Assembly (NCBI GenBank): GCA_020846935.1
Contig: JADLCY010000006.1
Span: forward strand, 62,001-126,000
From: Gemmatimonadaceae bacterium
Lineage (GTDB): Bacteria > Gemmatimonadota > Gemmatimonadetes > Gemmatimonadales > Gemmatimonadaceae
Direction: 5' to 3'
Length of the DNA: 64,000 nucleotides
The notes under the pieces are model-generated. The model searched no databases and had not been told where the DNA came from. It was given only the letters and a program-made list of their open reading frames with translations. This document shows positions 47,079 to 57,056 of this stretch, piece after piece (the first letter of the stretch is position 1; every line of letters starts with the position of its first letter). The position numbers were made by a program, and so were the translations under genes.

Positions 47079-49757
47079 CTACAGGCGCACCGGCAACCAG
47101 TAGGACACCTTGAGCGACAGGAAATTATCGCCTGCGGCTCGTGTGGTTCGGAAGAGTTCTCGGAACCGCACCACGTCGCCCATGGCTTCGCTCGCCCGGC
47201 GGTTCTGCTGCCACACCAGGAAGAGCGTGCTTCCCGGGTTCCACTCCCAGCGCAGCACGACGTTGGACCGGAACGAACGCACGTGGAAGTCCGGGTTGGA
47301 GAGCGTGAAGGTCTCGGACCCGTCCCGGATCGTTCGCTCGCCGTCCTCGTCGATCGCGACCGACGTGCCGCTGCTGCCATACAAGCGCAGGTCGCGACTG
47401 CGGGGTGCTTCAAGTTCACCAAACTGCGAGTAGACGCCACTGGCGACGAACGGCTCGGCGTATCCCTCGAGCGTCATCGTCGGAGAGAACGCGTAGTTGA
47501 GCCTGAGGCGCGTGGAGATCGTGGTGCGGTCGATCCAGGCAAAGACGTAACGCGTACCAAACGTGCGATCGCCACCGGTGATCTGCGTGACGTATTGCCT
47601 TGCGTCCTCCTGCTTTTGCACGTTGGGCTCCACGCTCAGCTGCCAGCGCGGCTGTGGCCGGATCGAGATCTGGCCACCAAAGGTGGACCGACGGGCGCCA
47701 AACACGTCGCCGCCAAGTGACCCGCCAAGGCGCCAGAACGTGCGCGCGCCGAATTGCGAGCTGAGCCGCAGCTCCTGGCGCCAGCGTTGCCCCGTCGCCA
47801 TGTAGGGGCCACCGCGCGTCAGGCCGTCGCTCAGCACCGGCAACTCCACCTCGGTGCTGGCGTTCAGGTTCCAGAAGTTCCGCAGCGTGAGCGAGGTGTT
47901 CGTTTCCCAGGAGTGGGCCTGCCTGATGCCCGCGTAGTTCCACCCACCACGGGTTTCCAGGCCGATGCGCCAGTTCTGGAACAGGCGCCCGGGCTCCGTA
48001 TTGCGGAACTGGATGTCGGCGTTGTAGTCGATGTCGTCCGTCGAGGTGAGACGACCCAGGTCGTTCACTTCGTACCCCGGCGACTTGGTGCTGACCTGCG
48101 CGCCCCACAGGATGTGCCGTCCGGCATCCTTGTCTGCTCGCAGTGAGGCCGTGTACCCGGACATCGAGGTGCGGCTCGAGTCGTAGGAGACGTGGTCGGC
48201 ATCCGGTCGCTGGAAGAAGCGCGCGCTGCTGCGCTGGAGCCGACCGATCGCACCCGTGTCACCGGCCACGTGGCTCGCGGCCACCATGCCGCTGATCGCG
48301 TAGCGGCCCTGCTGGAACCGGAGCCGCCAATCTGATCCCGCATAGTACGCCTCGCGCGTGAGCGCCGAGGACAGGCGGTCTTCGCCGCCAAAGTCGCGAC
48401 GCACCGCCGTCACCGCGGCGCCGACCGTCGACGCCTGACTCCCAACTTCCTGTTGCAGGCGAAGCACTGCGTACGCCGTGCGGGGTTCCACCGCGTGCCG
48501 CTGCGTGACCGATGAGTCGACGAAATACGCGCGTCCTGTCTCGGCAGCCGTCACGGCGACCAGTCCGCCCACCGACAGGCGGGACGGAAGCCGGCCGGTG
48601 AGCTTTGCCGCGCCCAGGATGGTGCTGGCCCGCGGGACGTCGACGAAGTCGCCGCTGACGCCCACGTGCGGGGCCGCGCCGACGCGCCGCGAATAGAAGT
48701 ACGCCGAGCCGCCTCCACCACCGCCACCACCACCACCACCACCACCGCCACCGCCACCACCACCGCTGCCGCGGAGCAGCTCGCTTCCCTCCGTGAAGAA
48801 CGGTCGGCGCTCTTCAAAGAAGGTCTCGAAACCGCTCAGGTTCACCTCGGCGGGATCGGCCTCGACCTGCCCAAAGTCCGGATTGACCGTGGCGTCCAGC
48901 GTGAGACTCGAAACGGCGAACTTGGCGTCCAGACCGATACGGCCCGTGTAGGGCTGATTGAACGGGTTCCCGGACATCGCCGTCGAACGTCGCGTGGCGT
49001 CGCCCGCGACGTAGGGCACCAGCTCGACCGGTCGCGCACTCCGGATCCCTTCGATGCCCTCGAGCGTGCCGAAGCGCGAGATGAACCCTGTCTCGTTCTG
49101 TGGTACATGAACCCAGTAGGCGTCTTCGTTGCGATCAGGCATGCGGCGCTCGAGCTGCAAGCCCCATCGCTGGCGTGGCGCGACCGGAAAGCGGAGCTGC
49201 GAGAACGGAATCCGCATCTCGGCCGTCCACCCCTCGCTGGACATTTCCGCGTCCGCGCTCCAGACGGGATCGAATTGGGACTCGCGGCCCCAGTCACGCG
49301 CATCCATCGTGTGACGATAGTCCGATCGCACGCCGGCCGCGGAGATGATGAACGAAACTCCGGTGCGGCGATCCAGCTGTGGGTCAAGGACCACGGCGAG
49401 GTACTCGGCGTTCCCCATCCCGTCTCGCCGAGTGAAGGTGCGCGAGATGCGATCCGGCTCAGCGCGCTGGAGCCGCGCGCCGACGTACAGGGCCTCGTCG
49501 TCGTACAGCAGGTAGACGACGGTCTTCTCGGAGACGGGGCTCCCCTCGTTTGGCCGGAGTTGGGTGAACTCGTCGATCGGGCGTGCCTGCGCCCATGCGG
49601 CGTCGTCGAGCCGTCCGTCCACTTCCGGCGAAGCGCCGGAGATGCGGACGGCCTTGGCGACCTTTGACGAGGGCTGAGCCCGGGCCAGGTTGGGGGTCGC
49701 AAACGAGCAAGTGGCGGCGACCGCCGCGAGGGCGATCCGTCGTCGGGTTTCGTTCAA
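47079..49757 (-). CDS. DUF5916 outer-surface protein with carbohydrate-binding-like N-terminal domain
   Basis: 892 residues. The start appears to be TTG 49757, the only start that keeps the signal peptide (PNLARA|Q). Residues ~40-220 resemble a family 9 carbohydrate-binding fold ('EVDGRLDDAAWAQARPIDEF', 'VYLLYDDEALYVGARLQ'). The rest is DUF5916, likely a beta-barrel ('DATVNPDFGQVEADPAEVNL', 'FFEERRPFFTEGSELL', repeated aromatic strands, C-terminal 'SYWLPVRL'). A run of 19 Gly interrupts it near residue 335. Function is unknown; an outer membrane location is inferred. Lies 40 bases upstream of ggt on the same strand. Confidence 0.8.
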   Translation of the reverse strand: MNETRRRIALAAVAATCSFATPNLARAQPSSKVAKAVRISGASPEVDGRLDDAAWAQARPIDEFTQLRPNEGSPVSEKTVVYLLYDDEALYVGARLQRAEPDRISRTFTRRDGMGNAEYLAVVLDPQLDRRTGVSFIISAAGVRSDYRHTMDARDWGRESQFDPVWSADAEMSSEGWTAEMRIPFSQLRFPVAPRQRWGLQLERRMPDRNEDAYWVHVPQNETGFISRFGTLEGIEGIRSARPVELVPYVAGDATRRSTAMSGNPFNQPYTGRIGLDAKFAVSSLTLDATVNPDFGQVEADPAEVNLSGFETFFEERRPFFTEGSELLRGSGGGGGGGGGGGGGGGGGGGSAYFYSRRVGAAPHVGVSGDFVDVPRASTILGAAKLTGRLPSRLSVGGLVAVTAAETGRAYFVDSSVTQRHAVEPRTAYAVLRLQQEVGSQASTVGAAVTAVRRDFGGEDRLSSALTREAYYAGSDWRLRFQQGRYAISGMVAASHVAGDTGAIGRLQRSSARFFQRPDADHVSYDSSRTSMSGYTASLRADKDAGRHILWGAQVSTKSPGYEVNDLGRLTSTDDIDYNADIQFRNTEPGRLFQNWRIGLETRGGWNYAGIRQAHSWETNTSLTLRNFWNLNASTEVELPVLSDGLTRGGPYMATGQRWRQELRLSSQFGARTFWRLGGSLGGDVFGARRSTFGGQISIRPQPRWQLSVEPNVQKQEDARQYVTQITGGDRTFGTRYVFAWIDRTTISTRLRLNYAFSPTMTLEGYAEPFVASGVYSQFGELEAPRSRDLRLYGSSGTSVAIDEDGERTIRDGSETFTLSNPDFHVRSFRSNVVLRWEWNPGSTLFLVWQQNRRASEAMGDVVRFRELFRTTRAAGDNFLSLKVSYWLPVRL
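48708..48764 (-). repeat. polyglycine codon tract in the DUF5916 gene
   Basis: Nineteen consecutive glycine codons, mostly GGT with interspersed GGC, placed just after the 'FFTEGSELLRGS' motif. Length change by replication slippage would add or remove Gly without changing frame. Confidence 0.85.
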
Positions 49758-50038
49758 GTGGCTGGCTCGCGAGTTCAGAGCGGGATCAGGTTCCCGACCC
49801 TGAAATTACGCGCGGGCGGGTGCCAGCGTTCAAGGTAGTGGCTGATCGATCGGACAGGAGCGACCCCGAGGATGGGGGGCGCAGGAACGGCGGATGCCCA
49901 CGGGGGTCGGACTTCGGCCAATCGACGCGGGACTGCTGCTCCGAAACGAGTTCGGCGCCCGTGAAGGCGTCGCGTGTGTCCGCGCGGCGCGATCAGCGAA
50001 AGATCCGACGTGTTGGGTACCCCGTGAGCTGCTCCCGC

Positions 50039-50548
50039 TCAGGTCGCCGGTGGGCGACCGGTGTGAAAGTGCGAATCGTTGGCCCGCTCCCAGTCCCAGT
50101 TGGCTTCCGGATGATGCCGTCGCCAGAGGTAGCGCCCCATGACGAGTGCGCCCAAGGCGTTTCCAACGAGGCCGTACACCCACGCCGCCGCGCCGAACAA
50201 CTCACTGCGGGCCGCGAGCAGGATGACCAGCAGGAACACCACCTCGAGCACGATCGCCAGCCCGATGAACGCGGTCCAGCGCGACGGTCGCGCCTCCGAC
50301 GCATTGTAGACATAGCTCGCGACAATGCCGATGGTGATCACACCGGCGAAGAGACTCACCAGATAGCCCGCCACATTGATGGCGAACCCCCGGGCGCCGA
50401 ACGAACTGAACAGCCACGCGCCGACCAGGGCGGGCGTGATCCCGATGCGATCGGTCAGCGCATCCGCGGCCATTGTCCACGCCGCAATGACACAGGCACC
50501 GAGCGCTCCGGCGACCAGTCCCTCTTTCAGTGGATGCCGACTGACCAT
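50039..50548 (-). CDS. small integral membrane protein of unknown function
   Basis: 169 residues after a strong GGAGGAGG. Four membrane helices are predicted by eye (about residues 10-31, 54-78, 92-112, 118-138), with a polar, His/Trp-rich C-terminal tail. I do not recognise the family. It is divergent from paaZ and separated from the DUF5916 gene by 281 bases in which no gene or clear hairpin is seen. Good ribosome site and codon use support a real gene. Confidence 0.7.
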   Translation of the reverse strand: MVSRHPLKEGLVAGALGACVIAAWTMAADALTDRIGITPALVGAWLFSSFGARGFAINVAGYLVSLFAGVITIGIVASYVYNASEARPSRWTAFIGLAIVLEVVFLLVILLAARSELFGAAAWVYGLVGNALGALVMGRYLWRRHHPEANWDWERANDSHFHTGRPPAT

Positions 50549-50766
50549 GGGGCCTCCTCCGCGTAGGGTCGTGCCCGCGACAGTCTCAACGCAACCCGGT
50601 CATCACCCATCGCGGACACGTCGTGCTTCTAGTTGGGATGATTCGTGAAAAAACGCAAGCGGACTGTTCCGGACTCGCCGGACGGCGCGCGTTTCGTTTG
50701 TTTACCATGCTGCACTGCGGCGGGCGTGGAGCACGCGCTCGCGTCGTCCCGGACATCGCCTTCGTC

Positions 50767-52812
50767 ATGCGACTGAAGAACCACGCCATGGGCGAGTGGG
50801 TGCTCGGCACCGGCTCCGCCACGGATCTCTTTCACGCGGTTACTGGCGAAAAGATCGCCGAAGCCTCGTCGGCCGGTCTCGACTTCGGTGCCATGGCGCA
50901 CCATGCGCGAACGGTGGGTGGTCCGGCGCTGCGTCGCATGACGTTTCACGAGCGTGCGCGCATGCTCAAGGCGATGGCGAAGTACCTCACGGAGCGGAAG
51001 GACGCGCTGTACGCGATCTCCGCCGCGACCGGAGCGACGAAGGCCGATTCGTGGATCGATATCGATGGCGGGATCTCCACGCTGTTTGTCTACGCGAGCA
51101 AGGGCCGGCGCGAGTTCCCCGACGAGTCGTTTCACGTCGACGGACCGATGGAGAACCTTTCGAAGACGGGCACGTTCGTCGGTCGCCACGTCTGCGTGCC
51201 GCTGGAGGGCGTCGCGGTCCACATCAACGCGTTCAACTTCCCCTGCTGGGGCATGTTGGAGAAGCTTGCGCCTTCGCTGCTCGCCGGCGTGCCGGCGATC
51301 GTGAAGCCCGCGACGCTCACGTCGTTCCTGACCGAAGCGATGTTCCGCCTGATGGTGGAGTCGCAGATCTTCCCGGCCGGATCCATTCAGCTGATCTGCG
51401 GCAGTGCCGGCGACCTGCTCGATCACCTCACGCTGCAGGACGTGGTGGCGTTCACCGGTTCCGCGGCGACCGGGCGCGCGCTCAAGGCGCATCCCGCCAT
51501 CGTGACCAACGCGGTCCGCTTCAACATGGAAGCCGACTCGCTCAACTGCGCCATCCTCGGTCCGGACGCGTCGCCGGGCACCGAGGAGTTCGACCTCTTC
51601 ATCAAGGAGGTCACGCGCGAGATGACCTCCAAGGCGGGGCAGAAATGCACGGCGATCCGCCGGACGATCGTGCCCGACGTGATGATGCCCGACGTTCTGC
51701 GTGCGCTCGCGGCGCGGCTCGGCGACGTGAAGGTCGGCAATCCTGCGGTCGACGGTGTGAAGATGGGCCCCCTCGCCGGACGGCAGCAGGTGGGCGAGGT
51801 GCAGCGATCGCTCGACGTGATCCGGGGTGGCGCCGAGATCGCTTTTGGCGGGCGCGATGACTTCGACGTGATCGGGGCCGATCGTGCGATGGGCGCCTTC
51901 TTCCCGATCACATTGCTCGCGAGCAACGCCCCGCACGACCGTCGGCAGCCGCACGAGGTCGAGGCCTTCGGGCCGGTGAACACGGTCATGCCCTACACAA
52001 AAGTTGCCGATGCGGTCGCGCTGGCACGTCTTGGCAGCGGGTCGCTCGTCGGCTCCGTGTTCACTGCGGACGACACGGTTGCGCGCGACGTCGTCTTTGG
52101 CGTGGCGCCCTACCACGGGCGGGTGTATGTGCTCAACCGACACAGCGCAAAGGAAGCGACCGGGCACGGTTCGCCCTTGCCGCACCTGGTCCATGGTGGC
52201 CCGGGACGCGCAGGGGGCGGTGAGGAAATGGGCGGCGCGCGCGGAGTGATGCACTACCTGCAACGCACGGCCGTGCAGGCGTCCCCCACGACGCTCACGC
52301 GCATCACGAACGACTGGACGAGCGGCGCCGCGCAGCGTGAGGACCGCGTGCATCCCTTCCGGAAGCACTTCGAGGAGCTGGAGATCGGCGAAGCGCTGGT
52401 CACGCATCGGCGCACCGTCACCGAGGCGGACATCGTGAACTTCGCGTGCCTCTCCGGCGATCACTTCTACGCGCACATGGATGACGTGGCGGCCAAGGCG
52501 TCCATCTTTGGACGCCGCGTGGCCCACGGATACTTCGTGCTCGCGGCCGCTGCCGGGCTGTTCGTGCATCCGGCGCCGGGCCCCGTGCTCGCCAACTACG
52601 GCATGGAGAACCTGCGGTTCACCAAGCCGGTGTACGCGGGCGACACACTGCAGGTCACGCTCACCTGCAAGACCAAGACGAGGAAGGAGACTCCGCCCGA
52701 CGGGCCGCCGCAGGGCGTGGTGGCGTGGGACGTCGCGGTGCGGAACCAGGACGGCGAACTCGTCGCCACCTACGTGATCCTCACCCTCGTTCGGTGCCAG
52801 GATCCGACCTGA
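50767..52812 (+). CDS. paaZ: oxepin-CoA hydrolase / 3-oxo-5,6-dehydrosuberyl-CoA semialdehyde dehydrogenase PaaZ
   Basis: 681 residues from ATG 50767, exactly the typical PaaZ length; an earlier start at 50623 adds an unrelated 48-residue leader. The aldehyde dehydrogenase domain (~1-520) has '[20 protein letters not shown]', Glu in '[10 protein letters not shown]' and the catalytic Cys in '[11 protein letters not shown]'. The MaoC-like hydratase domain (~550-681) has '[16 protein letters not shown]' and '[15 protein letters not shown]'. It opens the oxepin ring and oxidises the aldehyde. It is separated by 6 kb from paaGHIJY. Confidence 0.95.
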   Translation: MRLKNHAMGEWVLGTGSATDLFHAVTGEKIAEASSAGLDFGAMAHHARTVGGPALRRMTFHERARMLKAMAKYLTERKDALYAISAATGATKADSWIDIDGGISTLFVYASKGRREFPDESFHVDGPMENLSKTGTFVGRHVCVPLEGVAVHINAFNFPCWGMLEKLAPSLLAGVPAIVKPATLTSFLTEAMFRLMVESQIFPAGSIQLICGSAGDLLDHLTLQDVVAFTGSAATGRALKAHPAIVTNAVRFNMEADSLNCAILGPDASPGTEEFDLFIKEVTREMTSKAGQKCTAIRRTIVPDVMMPDVLRALAARLGDVKVGNPAVDGVKMGPLAGRQQVGEVQRSLDVIRGGAEIAFGGRDDFDVIGADRAMGAFFPITLLASNAPHDRRQPHEVEAFGPVNTVMPYTKVADAVALARLGSGSLVGSVFTADDTVARDVVFGVAPYHGRVYVLNRHSAKEATGHGSPLPHLVHGGPGRAGGGEEMGGARGVMHYLQRTAVQASPTTLTRITNDWTSGAAQREDRVHPFRKHFEELEIGEALVTHRRTVTEADIVNFACLSGDHFYAHMDDVAAKASIFGRRVAHGYFVLAAAAGLFVHPAPGPVLANYGMENLRFTKPVYAGDTLQVTLTCKTKTRKETPPDGPPQGVVAWDVAVRNQDGELVATYVILTLVRCQDPT

Positions 52813-52855
52813 GCCCTCCGCGCCCCCGTTTCCCTCATTACTTCAGGGCTCCTGT

Positions 52856-54031
52856 ATGCCGCGTCTTGCCTCGCGCTTCGACACGCTCCCCGTCTATCCG
52901 CTGGCGCATATCCCGGGTCGCAAGCGGGAACTGCTGCAGCGCGGCGTCGACGTGATCGATCTGGGCGCCGGCGACGCCGACCTCGATCCACCGGCCCGGG
53001 CGATCGAGGCCCTGCAGCGCGCCGCAGCGACGCCGTCGATGAGCCGGTATGGATTCGGCCTCGGCTTCGTTCCTTACCGCGAAGCCATCGCCGGCTGGAT
53101 GCACACTCGCTTTGGTCAGTCGTTTGACCCGCTCACCGAGGTGGTGCCGCTCATCGGATCAAAGGAGGGGCTGGCGCACGTCGCCTTTGCGTTCCTCGGA
53201 CCCGGCGACATCGCGGTGATTCCCGAGCCGGCGTACCAGGCGTACCTCGGGGGCACGCTCCTGTCCGACGCCACGCCGCACGTCTATCCGCTGCGGCCGC
53301 GCACGAACTTCCTGCTCGAGCTCGAAGAGCTGCCCGCCAACGTGCGCTCGCGCACCCGCGTGGTGTACCTCAACTACCCGAACAACCCAACCACCGCGAT
53401 CGCGCCCCGTGACTACCTGGAGCGCGTCGTCGCGTTCTGCCGGCAGCACGACATCCTGCTGGTCTACGACAACGCCTATTCGGAGCTGGCCTTTGACGGC
53501 TACGTGCCTCCGTCGATCTTCGAGATCGAAGGCGCGCGCGACGTCGCCATCGAGTTCCACTCCCTGTCCAAGACCTACAACATGACGGGGTGGCGATCGG
53601 GCTGGGCGGTGGGTAGCCCGGCAGTCTGCAGCGCGCTCGCTCGTGTGAAGACGTTCGTGGACACGGGCACCTACATGGGGATCCAGGCAGCCGGCGTGGC
53701 AGCCATCGAGAGCTGGAGCACGTTCGTGCCGGGCAACGTCGCAACGTTCCGTGAACGCCGTGATGCCGCGGTCTCGGCGTTTCGTGCGGCCGGGTTCGAC
53801 GCGACCGCGCCCCGCGCCACGATGTACCTGTGGATCCCGCTGCCCGACGGCATCGCCAGCAAGACCTTCGCGGACCGGTTGATGGATGACGAGGGCGTGA
53901 TCGTCATGCCGGGTTCGGGCTTTGGCGCGGGAGGCGAAGGGTTCTTCCGCATCTCGTTCATCGTGCCCCCCGACCGCCTGTGTGAGGCGGCAATCCGTGC
54001 GGGTCGACTGCTGACCGCGATGCGTGGGTAG
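52856..54031 (+). CDS. PLP-dependent class I/II aminotransferase (LL-DAP aminotransferase/AlaC-like)
   Basis: 391 residues. The fold-type I aminotransferase signature is clear: 'LNYPNNPTTAIAPRDYLERV', 'DNAYSELAFDGY' and PLP Lys in 'EFHSLSKTYNMTGWRSGWAV'. The C-terminal Arg region is 'GEGFFRISFIVPPDRL'. Subgroup resembles DapL and alanine-type enzymes; substrate is not settled. It follows paaZ by 43 bases, ends at a GC hairpin, and could feed amino-acid nitrogen removal. Confidence 0.85.
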   Translation: MPRLASRFDTLPVYPLAHIPGRKRELLQRGVDVIDLGAGDADLDPPARAIEALQRAAATPSMSRYGFGLGFVPYREAIAGWMHTRFGQSFDPLTEVVPLIGSKEGLAHVAFAFLGPGDIAVIPEPAYQAYLGGTLLSDATPHVYPLRPRTNFLLELEELPANVRSRTRVVYLNYPNNPTTAIAPRDYLERVVAFCRQHDILLVYDNAYSELAFDGYVPPSIFEIEGARDVAIEFHSLSKTYNMTGWRSGWAVGSPAVCSALARVKTFVDTGTYMGIQAAGVAAIESWSTFVPGNVATFRERRDAAVSAFRAAGFDATAPRATMYLWIPLPDGIASKTFADRLMDDEGVIVMPGSGFGAGGEGFFRISFIVPPDRLCEAAIRAGRLLTAMRG

Positions 54032-54046
54032 ATACCAGCGGGTGCT

Positions 54047-54065
54047 GCGGCGACCTCGTCGCCGC
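54047..54065. terminator. GC hairpin after the aminotransferase
   Basis: GCGGCGAC-CTC-GTCGCCGC, a perfect 8-base-pair stem with 3-base loop, 15 bases past the stop. No T-tract follows. Confidence 0.55.
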
Positions 54066-54283
54066 CGGATGATCAGTACCCGGCGCACTGTTCCGCTGGG
54101 CCGCGTGACGGATTCCGGTTTCTCGGAGACTCCACGGAGAACGTTCCCGGCCTACCGGTCTTCGAGGGCGAAACGAACGTCGCCAGGCTGAACATCGCTC
54201 TCCCGACTGTCCCGGACCTCACGTCGACTGGCGGCGCGAGGCCGAGCGACGACACCTTTTCCTGCGAACCATTCGGAGCCCGC

Positions 54284-55156
54284 ATGCGCATTGATCCTCG
54301 GCAACGCAGCAGTGACCTCGAAGACCGTCGTGGCGGCGGTGGTGGTGGCGGCTTCGGTGGAGGTGGCGGAGGCTTCGGTCGTGGTCGCCTCGGCCTCGGC
54401 GGCCTGGTCATCCTTCTCGTGCTCAGCGTCGTCTTCAAGCGCGACTTTCTTTCGCTGGCCGGCGGTGGCGACGGTGCCGCGGTCGAGGCTCCGGCCGGCG
54501 AAGCGCCGGTACAGGATCCCAGCGAGGAGCCTGCCGTGCTGCGTTTGTCCGCGGTGCTCGACAGCACGCAGAACTTCTGGGCGCGCACGCTGCCGTCCAT
54601 GGGCACGCCCTACCAGCGCGCGCGACTGGTGCTCTTCCGCGACGCCACGCAGACGGCGTGTGGCTATGGTCAGGCGGCCACGGGGCCGTTCTACTGCCCC
54701 GGAGACCAGCGCGTGTACCTCGACCTGGCCTTCCTCGATGAGCTTGCGAACCGGTTTGGCGCGCCGGGTGACTTTGCACAGGCCTACGTGCTGGCGCACG
54801 AGATCGGGCACCACGTGCAGAACCTGCTCGGCACGAGCGACGAGGTGCATCGTGCGCAGCAGGGCGGGGACCAGGAGCGCGCCAACCAGCTCAGCGTGCG
54901 CCTCGAGCTGCAGGCCGACTGCTATGCCGGGGTGTGGGGGAACACGGCGGCGCGGCAGCAGCTCCTCGACCCCGGCGACGTGGAGGAGGGACTTGGAGCG
55001 GCGGCGGCGGTCGGCGACGATCGTCTGCAGCGACAGGCCACCGGGCGCGTGAACCCGGAATCATGGACCCACGGGTCGTCTGAACAGCGCATGCAGTGGT
55101 TCCAGCGCGGGTTCAGGGATGGCCGTCCCGAGGCGTGTGACACTTTCAGTCGTTAG
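54284..55156 (+). CDS. YpfJ-family neutral zinc metallopeptidase
   Basis: 290 residues from ATG 54284, nine bases after GGAG. The N-terminus is soluble with two Gly runs (7 and 6 Gly), then one membrane helix ('GLGGLVILLVLSVVF'). The zincin motif is 'AYVLAHEIGHHVQNLLG', preceded by 'ACGYGQAATGPFYCPGDQRV' and followed by 'VRLELQADCYAGVWGNTA'. It would be anchored in the inner membrane with the peptidase outside. Physiological substrate is unknown. It overlaps the P1 peptidase start. Confidence 0.88.
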   Translation: MRIDPRQRSSDLEDRRGGGGGGGFGGGGGGFGRGRLGLGGLVILLVLSVVFKRDFLSLAGGGDGAAVEAPAGEAPVQDPSEEPAVLRLSAVLDSTQNFWARTLPSMGTPYQRARLVLFRDATQTACGYGQAATGPFYCPGDQRVYLDLAFLDELANRFGAPGDFAQAYVLAHEIGHHVQNLLGTSDEVHRAQQGGDQERANQLSVRLELQADCYAGVWGNTAARQQLLDPGDVEEGLGAAAAVGDDRLQRQATGRVNPESWTHGSSEQRMQWFQRGFRDGRPEACDTFSR

Positions 55157-56303
55157 GGCCACTCGGCTCGCGCTGGCGCTCGGGCTCCTCGGCGCCGGCC
55201 CGGCAGGCGCGCAGGAGCGACCGCGCGCGCGAGACCTGGGGATTGCCCCCGGCATCTTTGCCCCGGGCACGCACAATGCCATCACGGACGTGGCGGGTGT
55301 GCGCGTCGGCCACGTGACCGTCGTCGAAGGCGATTCGGTGCGCACCGGTGTGACGGCGATCCTGCCGCACGCCGGCAACCCGTACGTTGACCGGGTGCCG
55401 GCCGCGCTTCACGTGGGCAATGGATTCGGCAAGCTCCTGGGCGCCACGCAACTCCGGGAACTCGGCGAGATCGAGACGCCGATCCTGCTCACGTGTACGC
55501 TCTGCGTATGGAAGGCGGCGGACGCGATGGTGGAGTGGATGCTCGCGCGGCCCGGCGTGGAGGGCGTCGGATCCATCAACCCCGTCGTGGGTGAGACCAA
55601 CGACGGCGGCCTCAACGCGATTCGATCACGCCCGATCCGCGCGGAGCATGTCCGCGTGGCGCTGGAGCAGGCCGCCTCGGGCCCAGTGGCCGAGGGAGCG
55701 GTTGGCGCCGGCGCCGGCACCATCGCGTTTGGTTGGAAGGGGGGCATCGGCACGTCGTCGCGCGTGTTGCCGGCCACCCTGGGTGGGCACACCGTCGGGG
55801 TACTCGTGCAATCGAACTTCGGTGGTGTGCTGCAGGTGATGGGTGCGCCCGTCGGCAAGGAGTTGGGGCGGTACTCCTTTCGCGGAGAGGTGGATCGCGA
55901 GCGCGGCGACGGATCGATCATGATCGTGGTCGCGACCGACGCACCGCTGTCGGACCGCAACCTCGCGCGGCTGGCCGCACGCGCCATCATGGGCCTCGCG
56001 CGCACCGGCTCGGCGGCGTCAAACGGGAGTGGTGACTACGTCCTGGCCTTCTCCACGGCTGCGTCGGTGCGGCGACTCCCCGGGGCGGCGAGCAGTCCAT
56101 CGGCAACCCAGCGCTCCACCACCGAGCTGACCAACGATGCCATGTCGGCGCTGTTCCAGGGCGTCGTCGAAGCCACCGAGGAAGCCATCTACAACTCCAT
56201 GCTCAGGGCGACGACGGTCACCAGCCGTGGCCGAACCGTTGAGGCGCTCCCCATCGATCGCCTGCGCGAGATTCTCAGGAAATACAATGTGGGGGCCCGG
56301 TGA
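55119..56303 (+). CDS. secreted P1-family (DmpA-like) self-processing aminopeptidase
   Basis: 394 residues from ATG 55119, which overlaps the previous gene by 38 bases; GTG 55137 is an alternative start inside the overlap. Signal peptide ends AGPAGA|Q. P1 marks: 'IAPGIFAPGTHNAITDVAGV', 'VVGETNDGGLNAIRSRPI', 'VGAGAGTIAFGWKGGIGTSS' near the self-cleavage region, and 'VLVQSNFGGVLQ'. Relatives cleave N-terminal D- or beta-amino acids. Its TGA overlaps the cyclophilin GTG. Confidence 0.88.
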   Translation: MAVPRRVTLSVVRATRLALALGLLGAGPAGAQERPRARDLGIAPGIFAPGTHNAITDVAGVRVGHVTVVEGDSVRTGVTAILPHAGNPYVDRVPAALHVGNGFGKLLGATQLRELGEIETPILLTCTLCVWKAADAMVEWMLARPGVEGVGSINPVVGETNDGGLNAIRSRPIRAEHVRVALEQAASGPVAEGAVGAGAGTIAFGWKGGIGTSSRVLPATLGGHTVGVLVQSNFGGVLQVMGAPVGKELGRYSFRGEVDRERGDGSIMIVVATDAPLSDRNLARLAARAIMGLARTGSAASNGSGDYVLAFSTAASVRRLPGAASSPSATQRSTTELTNDAMSALFQGVVEATEEAIYNSMLRATTVTSRGRTVEALPIDRLREILRKYNVGAR

Positions 56304-56968
56304 CGCGGATCCGGTGGTCCGTTGTCGCGCTGTTCGCCGTCGCGGTGACCGCTTCATGCGCCCGGCGCGCGTCGCTCCGCGATCCCGATGCGCGGGCCTA
56401 CACCGCCGTGGCGCCTGACTCATTCGAGGTGACGATGGTGACTACCCGGGGCATCATGATCGTCCGGCTGCGCCGCCCCTGGTCGCCGCTGGGCGTGGAC
56501 CGGTTTCATGCGCTCGTCCGGCAGCGGTTCTTTGACGACGTGGCCTTTCATCGCACGATCAGGAACTTTGTGGCGCAGTTCGGCATCCCTGGCGACACCG
56601 CCGTCACGCGGGCCTGGCGTGGTCGCGGGCTCGACGACGAGCCGGTCCGGGCGCCGAACCGCAAGGGCACGCTCTCCTATGCGCGTGGCGGACCGCGGTC
56701 GCGCGGCACGCAGCTCTTCTTCAACACCGTCGACAACACCCCGCGCCTCGATACCCTCGCCACGATTGGATTTCCGCCGATCGGCGAGGTCGTGGGTGGC
56801 CTCGCTGTCCTCGACTCGCTGAACTGGGAGTACAGCGGAACCCGAGGCGGGCAGACATTCCCCGGCCCATCCCAGGACTCGATCGGCCGACAGGGCAACG
56901 CGTATCTCCGGCGCGTGTTCCCGCGTCTGGACTACATCGTGACGGCTCGCGTCACCAGAACCTGGTGA
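56300..56968 (+). CDS. cyclophilin-type peptidyl-prolyl isomerase lipoprotein
   Basis: 222 residues with GTG overlapping the P1 stop (GTGA). Lipobox VTASC near residue 20. The cyclophilin domain has 'DRFHALVRQRFFDDVAFHRT', 'FVAQFGIPGD' and 'RGTQLFFNTVDNTPRLDT'. It is the third extracytoplasmic proline isomerase in the window and is translationally coupled to the P1 peptidase. Confidence 0.87.
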   Translation: MTRIRWSVVALFAVAVTASCARRASLRDPDARAYTAVAPDSFEVTMVTTRGIMIVRLRRPWSPLGVDRFHALVRQRFFDDVAFHRTIRNFVAQFGIPGDTAVTRAWRGRGLDDEPVRAPNRKGTLSYARGGPRSRGTQLFFNTVDNTPRLDTLATIGFPPIGEVVGGLAVLDSLNWEYSGTRGGQTFPGPSQDSIGRQGNAYLRRVFPRLDYIVTARVTRTW

Positions 56969-57056
56969 CCTGGGGAACAGGCCGAAGTCGACGCTGGAAC
57001 AACCCGGGCCAGGCGTGGTAACCTTTCGACGATCCCGTCCCCCTCGAGGAGGACCC

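Noticed and set aside
48708-48764. Polyglycine tract as a phase-variation switch
   Set aside because: The repeat unit is a triplet, so slippage keeps the frame; only length variation is plausible, not on/off switching.
54032-54283. Possible small gene between the aminotransferase and the YpfJ-like peptidase
   Set aside because: Open frames here are short or antisense, with no ribosome site or protein-like composition; the only structure is the hairpin at 54047-54065.
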